Source: Phycisphaeraceae bacterium (GTDB lineage Bacteria > Planctomycetota > Phycisphaerae > Phycisphaerales > SM1A02). Taken from it: a stretch of DNA of 64,000 nt. Under the pieces are notes generated by a model. That model ran no database searches, had not been told where the DNA came from, and worked only from the letters and a program-made list of their open reading frames with translations. Location of the stretch: positions 372,001 through 436,000 of the forward strand of contig JAHBWZ010000002.1 of NCBI GenBank assembly GCA_019636755.1, read 5' to 3'. Shown here in pieces: positions 52,285-60,814 of the stretch (its first letter is position 1; each line of letters opens with the position of its first letter). The translations under genes and the position numbers were made by a program.

Positions 52285-52342
52285 GTCATGACGATGGCGA
52301 TGATGATGATGATGACGACGAGGACGACGATGACGGCGCGGT
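52285..52342. repeat. GAT/GAC trinucleotide repeat between divergent genes
   Basis: A run of GAT, GAC and GAG triplets on the + strand (about 18 triplets) in the interval between the kinase and isomerase starts. It can be read as poly-Asp or, on the - strand, as a poly-Ile/Val hydrophobic stretch, but neither frame is supported as a gene. Its place between two start codons makes promoter-spacing effects possible. Confidence 0.65.
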
Positions 52343-52374
52343 CCACCCACCCCGGCGCCCTGGAGGCTCTTCCC

Positions 52375-53352
52375 ATGGAACGACGTGACTTTCTCTCGGG
52401 CACGCTCGCCACCGCCGGCGCGGGCCTCCTGGTCGGGCGTGCACCCGGTGCCGGGCGCGCCGCTGCGGCGGCGCCGTCCGCGGATCCCGGCGATCACGCC
52501 GCCGCCCCGGCCCGGGATGCGGCGCCCGCCACGCCCGCGCGCCCGTTCCGACTGGCGTACGCCCCGCACTTCGGCATGTTCCGCCACCACGCGGGCGACG
52601 ATCCCGTGGCGCAGCTCGAGTTCATGCACGCAGAGGGCTTCCGTGCGCTCGAGGACAACGGCATGCGCGGTCGCGCACGTGAAGACCAGGAGCGCATCGC
52701 CCGCGCCCTGGAGCGCCTGGAGATGCGCATGGGCGTCTTCGTGGCGCACGCCGATTTCGGCCGCGTGACCTTCGCCTCCCCTGACGGCGCGATGCGCGAT
52801 CGACTGCTCTCGGACGTCCGTGAGAGCATCGAGGTGGCGAAGCGCGTCAACGCCACGTGGTGCACGGTCGTCCCCGGTCGGTACGACCAGCAGCGCGCGT
52901 GGGAGTATCAGACCGCGACAGTGATCGAGAACCTCCGGCGCTGCGCCGATCTCTGCGAGCCCGCGGGACTGGTCATGGTCCTGGAGCCGCTCAACCCGCG
53001 CGACCATCCGGGCCTCTTCCTGACGCGCATCCCTCAGGCCTACCAGGTCTGCCGCGCCGTCGGCAGCCCGTCGTGCCGCATCCTCGACGATCTCTACCAC
53101 CAGCAGATCACCGAGGGCAACCTCATCCCGAACATCGACGCCGCCTGGGAGGAGATCGCGTACTTCCAGGTGGGCGACAACCCCGGTCGCCGCGAACCGA
53201 CGACCGGCGAGATCAACTACCGCAACGTGTTCCGTCAGATCAGCGCCAGGGGATTCAACGGCATCGTCGGCATGGAGCACGGCGTCGCAGGCACAGGGCG
53301 GGAGGGCGAGCGCGCGCTGATCAACGCCTACCGGTGGTGCGACGACTGGTGA
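52375..53352 (+). CDS. Tat-exported hydroxypyruvate isomerase-like TIM barrel
   Basis: A 325-residue protein. The N-terminus MERRDFLSGTLATAGAGLLV is a twin-arginine signal (RRDFL). The mature part is a xylose-isomerase-like barrel close to hydroxypyruvate isomerase: FRLAYAPHFGMFRHHAGDD, GFRALEDNGMRGR, LVMVLEPLNPRDHPGLFL (Glu), CRILDDLYHQQITEGNL (Asp), EIAYFQVGDNPGRREPTTGE (His position replaced by Gln-Val) and GFNGIVGMEHGVAG (Glu). GGAGG sits 8 bases before the ATG. Planctomycetes often have exported members of this family linked to sugar breakdown; the substrate is not known. Confidence 0.88.
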   Translation: MERRDFLSGTLATAGAGLLVGRAPGAGRAAAAAPSADPGDHAAAPARDAAPATPARPFRLAYAPHFGMFRHHAGDDPVAQLEFMHAEGFRALEDNGMRGRAREDQERIARALERLEMRMGVFVAHADFGRVTFASPDGAMRDRLLSDVRESIEVAKRVNATWCTVVPGRYDQQRAWEYQTATVIENLRRCADLCEPAGLVMVLEPLNPRDHPGLFLTRIPQAYQVCRAVGSPSCRILDDLYHQQITEGNLIPNIDAAWEEIAYFQVGDNPGRREPTTGEINYRNVFRQISARGFNGIVGMEHGVAGTGREGERALINAYRWCDDW

Positions 53353-53463
53353 GCGGGCGCGATCGCGATCGCACCCGGACGGCCGGGATGCGCACCACGG
53401 CGGACAGTGATACGTCGGCGCGGCGCGCCCACGCGCGTCGCTCTTCGTACGGAACGGGGCGTG

Positions 53464-53862
53464 TCACGCCGGAGGATCAGGCGGCCCGTCGAAGAGCGCC
53501 GGGGTGTCGTCGATCGGCAGTCCGCGCGCCGACGGCGCCGGCAGGGCCGGCCGCTGGATGACCTCCAGGTCCACGATGTCATCGTCCGCGGGCATGAGCA
53601 GCGACGGCGACACGCGCCACTGCATCCCGTCATCGCCCAGCAGTGTCACGGACTTGCGGTTGAGGCGCGTGAGCGTACCGCGGACCAGGCCCTCGGACGC
53701 GGACAGGAAGATGACGCGCTGACCGACACGGAGTCGGTCGATGGCCAGTCTCTGTCGCACCTCAATGAAGAGCCGAAGCCGATCGACGATCCGACCGTGA
53801 AGCTCACGAAGTTCGGGCTCGGTGAGATGATCTATGGAGATCGGCGCGCGCCGGTCAGTCAT
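53464..53862 (-). CDS. conserved small protein with an OB/SH3-like core
   Basis: A 132-residue protein. A helical N-terminus (EPELRELHGRIVDRLRLF) leads to the core VGQRVIFLSASEGLVRGTLT, RLNRKSVTLLGDDGMQWRVS, PSLL. This VGxxVxF...G-x-V-x-RLNxKxV...WxVSP pattern recurs as a small beta-barrel nucleic-acid or helicase-associated module in many bacteria. The tail is Pro-rich and acidic. GAGG lies 6 bases before the ATG. No partner is adjacent. Exact role unknown. Confidence 0.7.
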   Translation of the reverse strand: MTDRRAPISIDHLTEPELRELHGRIVDRLRLFIEVRQRLAIDRLRVGQRVIFLSASEGLVRGTLTRLNRKSVTLLGDDGMQWRVSPSLLMPADDDIVDLEVIQRPALPAPSARGLPIDDTPALFDGPPDPPA

Positions 53863-53930
53863 GACGAACCTCGCTCAGGCGGTTTCCTCGGGGGACTGGA
53901 ACACGTCGACCGGGATCGGCGGCGGCGTCA

Positions 53931-55898
53931 TCACCACGCCACCCCGGTATCCTCGCCGAAATCGCTCGCCGCGCCCTGGAAGGCACCGTTCACCTGGTCG
54001 ATGAAGATCGCGGTGATCGGTCCGGACGTGCGCGACCGCGTCTCGACGCGGTAGCCCATGCGGCGCAGTTCGGCCTGCACCCAGCGCGGCGTATCGCTGC
54101 GCACCTGGAGCCGGCCGGGCTCGGCGCGGTGGTCGCCGAACGATGACTGCATCTGGAACGAGTTGACGTTCGCCGCCTCCGCCGCCTGCTGGACGTTCAT
54201 GCCGTGATCAACGACATTGACCAGGAACTGGATCAGGTTCTGGTCCTGCGAGTCGCCGCCCTGCACGGCAAAGGAGAGATACGGCCTGCCGTCCCGCAGC
54301 GCCATGCCGGGCGTCAGCGTGACACGCGGGCGCTTGCCGGGCTCCAGCACGTTGAACGGGTTGAGCGCCCGATCCAGCACGAAACTCTGCATGCGCTGCG
54401 AGAGGCCGATGCCGGTGTCGCCCGCGATCCATGCCGGGATCCACGCGCCGCTGGGCGTGATGGAGACCACCCAGCCGCTCGCGTCGGCGGCCTGGATAGA
54501 CGTGGTGCCGGCAAGGAACGCCTCATCCGGCGTGAGCCGCATGCTCTGCTGCCAGCCCGCGTCGCCGGCGGCGTCGCCCGCGGGCGGCACCGGCGTCCAT
54601 CGTTCCAGGAGGTCGAGGAACGGATTGGTCCCGCCCTGGAACGGATACGGATCGCCGGGTTTCGCATCCGGGTCGTTACGGTCGGGATCGATCTGCCCGA
54701 AACGCTGCCGCGCGTACGCCTTCGAGAGCAGGCCCTCGATCGGCTCCGCCGGCGGGAAGTCGGGATCACCGTAGTAGAAGTCGCGATCGGCGAACGCCAG
54801 GTGCATCGCCTGCGAGAGCATGTGGATGTATCGCGCGCTGTTGTATCCCAGCGCCGGGAGGTCCAGATGCTCGAGAATGTTGAGCGCCTGGAGCATGACC
54901 GGGCCCTGCGTCCAGGTGGTCAGTTTGAAGACCTCCGTGTCCCGGTAGGTGGCCGAGACCGGCGCTTCGATCCTGACGCGCCATCGGTCGAGATCCTCCA
55001 TCGTGATGAGACCGCCGGCCGCGCGCGTCGCCTCGACCAGTGATTCCGCGATGTCGCCGCGGTAGAAGCGGTCGTATGCCGCCATGATGGCCGCGCGGCG
55101 ATCGTGGCCCGCCGCGCGCGCCTCGGCCTCCGCCTCGACCACGCGGCGCAGTGTCGCGGCGAGGTCCGGCTGACGGAAGATCTCGCCCGCGCGCGGCGCC
55201 GCGCGACCGGCGGCGCCGTCTCCCTCGGCCAGGTGCGGCAGGAAGACTCGCCGCGAGGCCGGCCATGCGGCGATGGTGCCGCGCCACCGCTCCATGTTGT
55301 CGGCCTGCGCGGCCTCGATCGGGTACCCGTCGGCCATCTCGATCGCCGGCGCCAGCACCTCCGCCAGAGAGAGCGTGCCGTACTCCGCCAGCATCACCAT
55401 GAGTCCGCCGGGTGTGCCCGGCGTCACCGCCGCGAGCGGGCCGAACTCCGGCGGGAAGCGCATGCCCTGGCCGCGATAGAAGTCCACGGTGGCATCGGTC
55501 GGCGCCACGCCCAGCGCGTTGATGCCGATGACGCGCTGCTCGCCCGGATGGTAGATAAGCGCCTGTGTCTCGCCGCCCCATCCGAGCGTGTCCCACATCG
55601 TGCACGTGGCAGCAAGCATCGCGCACGCGGCATCGACCGCGTTCCCGCCGCGCGCGAACGTCAGCGCGCCGGCGGTCGCGGCGAGCGGCTTGCCGGTGAT
55701 CGCCACCCAGTGACGCCCGTGGAGGACGGGCTTGACCGTCGTGTCCTGCTGCGGGACGCCGAGGGCCGCGCCGCGCGGCAGTGCCGAGGTCGCGAGGGCA
55801 GCCAGGATCGCCAGCCCTCGGCGCGGCGCGCCGGGCGTGATCGCGCGACGGCGTGCGGGGTGACGGTGGGACGGCAGACCAGAACGGGTGGTGCGCAT
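53931..55898 (-). CDS. ggt: gamma-glutamyltransferase family protein
   Basis: A 655-residue Ntn-hydrolase. A long N-terminal signal (RRGLAILAALATSALPRGAA) suggests export. The large-subunit part has VAITGKPLAATAGALTFARG, NAVDAACAMLAATCTMW and GPLAAVTPGTPGGLMVM. The self-cleavage site is AGTTSIQAADASGWVVSITP, with the first Thr of TTS as the probable nucleophile. The small subunit includes AGDTGIGLSQRMQSFVLDRA and AVQGGDSQDQNLIQFL, where the usual glycine-rich GG motif is followed by DSQDQN. Family members cleave gamma-glutamyl bonds of glutathione or act as acylases. GGAGG lies 12 bases before the ATG. Confidence 0.88.
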   Translation of the reverse strand: MRTTRSGLPSHRHPARRRAITPGAPRRGLAILAALATSALPRGAALGVPQQDTTVKPVLHGRHWVAITGKPLAATAGALTFARGGNAVDAACAMLAATCTMWDTLGWGGETQALIYHPGEQRVIGINALGVAPTDATVDFYRGQGMRFPPEFGPLAAVTPGTPGGLMVMLAEYGTLSLAEVLAPAIEMADGYPIEAAQADNMERWRGTIAAWPASRRVFLPHLAEGDGAAGRAAPRAGEIFRQPDLAATLRRVVEAEAEARAAGHDRRAAIMAAYDRFYRGDIAESLVEATRAAGGLITMEDLDRWRVRIEAPVSATYRDTEVFKLTTWTQGPVMLQALNILEHLDLPALGYNSARYIHMLSQAMHLAFADRDFYYGDPDFPPAEPIEGLLSKAYARQRFGQIDPDRNDPDAKPGDPYPFQGGTNPFLDLLERWTPVPPAGDAAGDAGWQQSMRLTPDEAFLAGTTSIQAADASGWVVSITPSGAWIPAWIAGDTGIGLSQRMQSFVLDRALNPFNVLEPGKRPRVTLTPGMALRDGRPYLSFAVQGGDSQDQNLIQFLVNVVDHGMNVQQAAEAANVNSFQMQSSFGDHRAEPGRLQVRSDTPRWVQAELRRMGYRVETRSRTSGPITAIFIDQVNGAFQGAASDFGEDTGVAW

Positions 55899-56154
55899 GG
55901 CAGAGAGATCCCTCCGGCGGCGTGATGCGCGATCGGGTACTTCGTGGATGTCGCCCGTCGCGGACCGGACTCGTCACCCCGTCCGGGGCGGCGCCGATCC
56001 CGCGGCACCGGGCGGTGCACGGCCAGAATACCCGGGCTGCGCCGGGCATCCGCGGTCAGAATGCACGGGACCGGCGCTCCCTCGTACCACGCCATGCCGG
56101 CATCGGACCGCGGGGAACCCGCGGCGCCAGGCCCAGCGAACCCGGAGTCCCACG

Positions 56155-56634
56155 ATGCCCGGAACCACCAGGTCGTTCCTCGCCCCTCGCGTCCTGCCCG
56201 TACTCGGCATCATCACGCTGCTGGGGCCGGCTGGCTGCCGCACCCGCGATCACGCTGCCGACGCGGCACCGGCGAACATGCCGTCAACGGCGGCGCCGGC
56301 GATCACCGGTCGCGTGGTCGATGCCGCCGGCCATCCGCTCGCAGGGGTCCCCGTCCGCATGTATGCCGGCCTTGCCACCCGATGGTGCACCGGCGAGACG
56401 ACGACCGGCCCGGACGGACGGTTCGCCTTCGCCGAGGCGCTCGGCGCACAGGTCCTGGACCAGTCGACAGGACGCTGGCGTGCGTATGTCGGCATCAGCG
56501 CCGGTGAACCGGGCGAAGGCAATCCCGCGGAAGCGCTTCCCTGGACGGATGTCACCGTGGCGCCGGACGAGTCCGCGTACGTGGAACTGGTGCTGGCGGC
56601 ACACGGGACTCCGCGCGACGGTGCCCGGCCGTAG
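56155..56634 (+). CDS. lipoprotein with a carboxypeptidase-regulatory-like domain
   Basis: A 159-residue protein. The signal peptide (VLPVLGIITLLGPAGC) ends in a lipobox. The mature domain ITGRVVDAAGHPLAGVPVRM and TTTGPDGRFAFAE is a CarboxypepD_reg/transthyretin-like beta-sandwich, common in exported planctomycete proteins. GGAG lies 9 bases before the ATG. It may have a structural or binding role on the outer surface. No functional neighbours. Confidence 0.75.
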   Translation: MPGTTRSFLAPRVLPVLGIITLLGPAGCRTRDHAADAAPANMPSTAAPAITGRVVDAAGHPLAGVPVRMYAGLATRWCTGETTTGPDGRFAFAEALGAQVLDQSTGRWRAYVGISAGEPGEGNPAEALPWTDVTVAPDESAYVELVLAAHGTPRDGARP

Positions 56635-56726
56635 CACGCGGTCGAGACGCTCCGGCGCAGGCCGGTACGCGATCGGATCCGGCACGGCGCACCCTCGCAT
56701 CGCCGTGCCGTCCGCCGTCCATCCGG

Positions 56727-57344
56727 TCACCTGGGACGAGCGCCACACGCCGCACGGCGATGGCAGCCCACCAGGTGATCGTTCACCAGTCCGACCGACT
56801 GCATGAACGCGTACATCGTCGTCGGTCCGACGAACGACCATCCACGTCGGCGCAGATCCCGGCTGAGCGCGACCGACGCCGGTGTCTTCGCGGGGACCTC
56901 GGCCAGGCGCCGCGGTGCCGGGCGATCGTCGTCGTTCCCGGTGACACGGCGCAGGTAGGCCGCGAGGGAACCCTGCTCGTCCAGGAGTTCCAGGCAGCGT
57001 GCCGCGTTCCGGATCGTCGACTCGATCTTCCCGCGGTGTCGGACGATTCCGGCATCGCCCAGCAGTCGCTCGACGTCCCGCGCCGTCATCCGCGCGACGC
57101 GCGGCGGATCGAAGTCATGGAAAACCTCACGGAACCGGCTGCGCTTCCTGAGAATCGTGAGCCAGCTCAATCCCGCCTGGAATCCCTCCAGGCAGATCTT
57201 CTCGAACAGGCGCGCGTCATCGGTCTGCGGTGCGCCCCACTCCTGATCGTGGTACGCCACGTAGATCGGATCCGCCATGCACCAGCGGCAGCGCGCGGTT
57301 CCCGTAGCCGCATCGATGACCAGGTCCGTCTGCGTGGTCGACAT
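56727..57344 (-). CDS. tag: DNA-3-methyladenine glycosylase I
   Basis: A 205-residue base-excision repair enzyme removing 3-methyladenine. The N-terminal zinc ligand and start of the fold are RCRWCMADPIYVAYHDQEWG; then FEKICLEGFQAGLSWLTILR, FDPPRVARMTARDVERLL, NAARCLELLDEQGSLAAYL and GWSFVGPTTMYAFMQSVGLV with VNDHLVGCHRR supplying the C-terminal His/Cys zinc ligands. ATG 57344 has GGAG 7 bases upstream. The start lies 23 bases after the dockerin-protein stop in the same direction, so the two may share a transcript. Confidence 0.95.
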   Translation of the reverse strand: MSTTQTDLVIDAATGTARCRWCMADPIYVAYHDQEWGAPQTDDARLFEKICLEGFQAGLSWLTILRKRSRFREVFHDFDPPRVARMTARDVERLLGDAGIVRHRGKIESTIRNAARCLELLDEQGSLAAYLRRVTGNDDDRPAPRRLAEVPAKTPASVALSRDLRRRGWSFVGPTTMYAFMQSVGLVNDHLVGCHRRAACGARPR

Positions 57345-57367
57345 GACGTCACTCCGACCCGCGGCGT

Positions 57368-58570
57368 TCAGCCCCACAGCGCAAGCAGCCGCAGCAGATC
57401 GGCCAGGTCGACGGTGCCGCTGCAATCGATGTCCGCCGACGGCGGCGGTGCGAACGGATCCTCGTCCGACGTCAGCCCCCACGATCCCAGCAGCACCAGC
57501 AGGTCCATGAAGTCGACCCTCCCGTTGCCGTCGAGATCGGCGCTCTCGTGCGCGACGGGTGTGAGCAGGACGGGGCCGTGGTAGCCGCTGCGGGTCCCGG
57601 TGCCGACGATCTTGCCTCCCGCGTTTATGTCTGCGGCGTCCACGATCGTCCAGTCATGGTCGTCGGGATGCAGGCGCTGCGAGAGCAGGACCAGCCTGCC
57701 TGCGGGATCCCACGCCGCGGCGCCGTCGATGGCCGGATACCACAGCGATCCGACGGTCCATCCGGCGTCGTTGCACGCCGACGCCGAGGAGTGCAGGTAG
57801 GGACCGTCGACATGCAGATTCTCCGGAACGCCGTCGTCCCAGCGCACCGCCCGGCGCGGCGACCCGGCGCCCGCGAGGTGGTATGCGCCGACGATGCGGC
57901 CGGATGCGTTCACGTCCATGGCCCACGCGTTCCCCGTCCCGGGGACCGGGAGCGTCTCCGCCGGACCGCCGCTGCGCCAGCGAACGGCCTGCTGCGTGAG
58001 TCCATGCGCCGTTCCGACGATGATGTCCGTGCTGTGGTCGCGCGCGCTGGCGACCGCCCCGATCGTGCCGAGTGGAAGAAACCCGCCCCCGGACCAGAGC
58101 ACCGCCCCGATCGTCTCGATGCGACCGGGAATGACGCCGTCGGCCGCGGCACGCCCGGGCTCGCTGACCTCGACGCCATCGGGCACCGGAAGGACCGCCG
58201 GCACATCGTCCGTGTCCCAGCGGACGGCGCGCGCTCCGGTGAAGGCACCGCCATAGACGATCGCGCTGACGGTACCCGCGTCACTGATCGATGCACCGTG
58301 CCCCTGGCTCGCACCACCGGGCATCGGCAGAAGCACCATGCCCTCCCCGGCCGACCATCGGAAGATCCGGCTCTGCTCAGGCTGCGACGGAAGCGTGATC
58401 CGGATCCATCCGGCGACGCGCCCGTCTTCTGTGATGCTCGCGGCGGCACCGGACGTGCAGTCCGGACCGGCCAGCGGGGTGACCCGGTACCGCGTGCACG
58501 GCGGCTCCGCCGACACGGCGTCCGTCAAGGCAGTCAGCGCGAGTGCAGTGGCAAGGGCGCGGCAGGTCAT
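57368..58570 (-). CDS. exported repeat protein with C-terminal dockerin-like domain
   Basis: A 400-residue secreted protein. A signal peptide (ALATALALTALTDAVSA) precedes about six beta-rich repeats built on a strand like ARAVRWDTDDVPAVLPVPDG or RRAVRWDDGVPENLHVDG, the HAF-type extracellular repeat. The C-terminus has two dockerin-like calcium loops: SADLDGNGRVDFMDLLVLLG and ADIDCSGTVDLADLLRLLAL, followed by WG. Tails of this type are thought to sort or anchor proteins in Phycisphaerae. AAGGA lies 7 bases before the ATG. Confidence 0.85.
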   Translation of the reverse strand: MTCRALATALALTALTDAVSAEPPCTRYRVTPLAGPDCTSGAAASITEDGRVAGWIRITLPSQPEQSRIFRWSAGEGMVLLPMPGGASQGHGASISDAGTVSAIVYGGAFTGARAVRWDTDDVPAVLPVPDGVEVSEPGRAAADGVIPGRIETIGAVLWSGGGFLPLGTIGAVASARDHSTDIIVGTAHGLTQQAVRWRSGGPAETLPVPGTGNAWAMDVNASGRIVGAYHLAGAGSPRRAVRWDDGVPENLHVDGPYLHSSASACNDAGWTVGSLWYPAIDGAAAWDPAGRLVLLSQRLHPDDHDWTIVDAADINAGGKIVGTGTRSGYHGPVLLTPVAHESADLDGNGRVDFMDLLVLLGSWGLTSDEDPFAPPPSADIDCSGTVDLADLLRLLALWG

Positions 58571-58891
58571 CGCGGAGTCCTTTCATGCTGAACCGCCCGG
58601 GGGACGGCGGGACGGTGCGGCCGCCCGGTGCACCAGGGCCGCGGCGGACATCTGCCACGCGGCCTCCCGGGTCCATCGTCGATTCGCGTGATCGGCGCGC
58701 CCTGTTCCGCTTGCCTCGAACGTACGCTCCACCGGAACCCGGATCCTCCGATCCCCAACAACGCGGCCTGCCCGTTCAGATGGGCCGCGTCGTGCGACAG
58801 TCGCCCGGCTCCGTCCGGGTGGGCCCTGCACGCTGGCCCGACCGTCGGGCGTGCATCGCCGCTCGTGCGGCCAGCCACGGACCATCGACTT
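58571..58891. other. non-coding interval between divergent genes
   Basis: About 321 bases separate the dockerin-protein start and the DUF4097 lipoprotein start. Promoters for both must lie here but no clear boxes were seen. Nothing else was recognised. Confidence 0.35.
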
Positions 58892-59890
58892 ATGAAGACC
58901 CATGCCATGATCCCCAGCCACGCCGGCTCGCTGAACGCCGATCGATCCACGCACAGCCGCCGCGCCCCCCGATCGCTGCCCCGGACACCGAGGATCTACG
59001 GACTGGTCTCAGGCGCGATGCTGCTCGCCCTGCTCTCGATGCCGGCGTGCTCCATGACCGGTTCCACCCACCGCGCCACGCGAACGGTGACGCGGACCGC
59101 CGACCATGAGCCCGGGACGGGGCTTGTCGTGACCACGCGCAATGGCGGCATCGAGGTCATCCGGGATGAGGCGGCGGTATCGATCACCATCCAGGCAAGG
59201 CTCACCGCCGGGGGAGAGAGCCCCGACCATGCGGAGAGCCGCCTGGACGAGATCGACTTCCGCGTGGAGCGCGCCGCGGACCGGGCGCTCGTCATCACGG
59301 CCATGCTCCCGACGCCCCCGGTGTCGAATGACAGCATCCACTTCGTCATCACGCATCCCGACCCAGTGCGTGCCGACCTCACGACGACCAACGGCGCCAT
59401 CGCCACGACCGGCCTTGCCGGCCGGCTCACCGCGGAGACGTCGAACGGTCGCGTCACCGTCCGCGATCACGAGGGCGATGCCCGGGTCTCCACCAGCAAT
59501 GGGGCGATCGAGATCCGTGGCCTGGACGGCCACCTCCGCGCCCGGACATCCAACGGCGCCGTCGATGCACGGGACGTGCGCGGTGCGGTGGACGCGGAAA
59601 CCTCCAACGGGGCGATCACCGTGGCACTCACCAGGGACGGGTCGGGGCCGGTGGACCTGGCGACCTCGAACGGCGGCATCACGCTGCACGCGGGTGGCGG
59701 GTTCACCGGACACGTGGACATGCGCACGTCGAACGGCACGGTGACGGTGAAGGACCCCTCGGGGCGACTGACGGCGCAGACCCTGTCCCGGCGCGCCGGC
59801 ACGGTGGTCGTCGGGGAGGGCGACACCCGATCCAGCCTGCGGAGCTCCAACGGGTCCATCGTCGTCACCCTGGCACCGGACGAGGGGTGA
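58892..59890 (+). CDS. DUF4097-type beta-helix lipoprotein
   Basis: A 332-residue protein. A signal (YGLVSGAMLLALLSMPAC) ends in a lipobox Cys. The rest is built from short beta repeats with a TSNG turn (LTAETSNGRVTVRD, ARVSTSNGAIEIRG, LRARTSNGAVDARD, DAETSNGAITVAL, DLATSNGGITLHA, MRTSNGTVTVKD), typical of the DUF4097/adhesin-like beta-helix family. About nine turns are visible. A membrane-surface role is likely; several relatives are encoded beside anti-sigma or two-component genes, but none is here. ATG 58892 has no clear ribosome binding site. Confidence 0.85.
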   Translation: MKTHAMIPSHAGSLNADRSTHSRRAPRSLPRTPRIYGLVSGAMLLALLSMPACSMTGSTHRATRTVTRTADHEPGTGLVVTTRNGGIEVIRDEAAVSITIQARLTAGGESPDHAESRLDEIDFRVERAADRALVITAMLPTPPVSNDSIHFVITHPDPVRADLTTTNGAIATTGLAGRLTAETSNGRVTVRDHEGDARVSTSNGAIEIRGLDGHLRARTSNGAVDARDVRGAVDAETSNGAITVALTRDGSGPVDLATSNGGITLHAGGGFTGHVDMRTSNGTVTVKDPSGRLTAQTLSRRAGTVVVGEGDTRSSLRSSNGSIVVTLAPDEG

Positions 59891-59986
59891 TGCGCGCGGG
59901 CGCCCCGGGGGCGCGCCGAACGGCACCGCGCCCGCGGCGCGGCGGCGCGCGGAATCCCGCCGATGACGGGCCACCCGATCGTGAAG

Positions 59987-60022
59987 CGCCCACGCCGCCC
60001 ACGCCGCCCACGCCGCCCACGC
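59987..60022. repeat. 9-bp tandem repeat, four copies
   Basis: CGCCCACGC is repeated four times head to tail, just after the DUF4097 gene. No gene covers it. Confidence 0.8.
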
Positions 60023-60165
60023 CACATGGATCGGCATTGCGCTGCGTCGAGCCAGGCCCGGGCCCTCGAGACCGGTCGCGCGGGCGGGCTCGCGGGACGA
60101 CCGCGGTCCGCGTGGCGACGACCGACGCCGGACCCTCCGGGGGGGACCGGCGCCGGGGGGCCTGG

Positions 60166-60405
60166 CCTGCGGCGTGCCAGTCACCCCGACCCCGACCCTG
60201 CGGCGTGCCTGTCACCCCGACCCTGACCCCGCGGCGTGCCTGTCACCCCGCCCCCGACACTGCGGCGTGCCTGTCACCCCGACCCCGACACCGCGGCGTG
60301 CCTGTCACCCCGACCCCGACCCCGCGGCGTGCCTGTCACCCCGACCCCGACACTGCGGCGTGCCTGTCACCCCGACCCTGACCCTGCGGCGTGCCTGTCA
60401 CGCCC
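60166..60405. repeat. 31-bp tandem repeat array, 7.7 copies
   Basis: A 31-bp unit beginning CCTGCGGCGTGCCTGTCACC is repeated from 60166 with only one to three changes per copy and no spacers. It lies in a gene-free stretch between the DUF4097 gene and rpsA. Because 31 is not a multiple of three, the array runs through all frames and is not coding. It is a minisatellite-type repeat. Confidence 0.9.
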
Positions 60406-60814
60406 GCCCGCGCCCCGGTCGAAGACGCGGCGCAGCGCCCCCGGCCCCGTCGCCTGCCGGGCCTCCATCGGCGATGTCCCGTCGGACGCGCCCGCGCATT
60501 CAACCGGCGGCCCCGGAACGTGTCGGTGGCCGGGGCGGCGCGGACCTCGATCGCCGCAGACGCCCCGGGGCGCCCGGACCTCACCGGTGGGCTGCGGCTG
60601 GACACACGCCTTCACGATCCGCGGACCGGCGGTACACTCCACCCCCCTCAACGGGCCGGCGGCGCGACGCCGGCCCGCGGTCCTGCCGGCAGCGTGCCGG
60701 CGCATCCGTGATTTCGCGTACACCTGTTCCGGGGAGAAGGCCGGCCATCGTGTCCGCGCTTCGCGCCGCCTCGTGCGGCGCCTGAGCCGGACGCGCCGCC
60801 CGCCACTGAACAAC
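60406..60814. other. leader region of rpsA
   Basis: About 409 bases between the 31-bp array and the S1 start with no supported gene. It probably carries the rpsA promoter and leader RNA; no boxes were recognised with confidence. Confidence 0.35.

Noticed and set aside
52122-52412. A small - strand membrane protein with a poly-Ile/Val helix.
   Set aside because: The hydrophobic run is just the GAT/GAC repeat read backwards, and the frame overlaps the starts of two real genes.
60166-60405. The 31-bp array as a CRISPR.
   Set aside because: Units are head to tail with no unique spacers, so it is a minisatellite.
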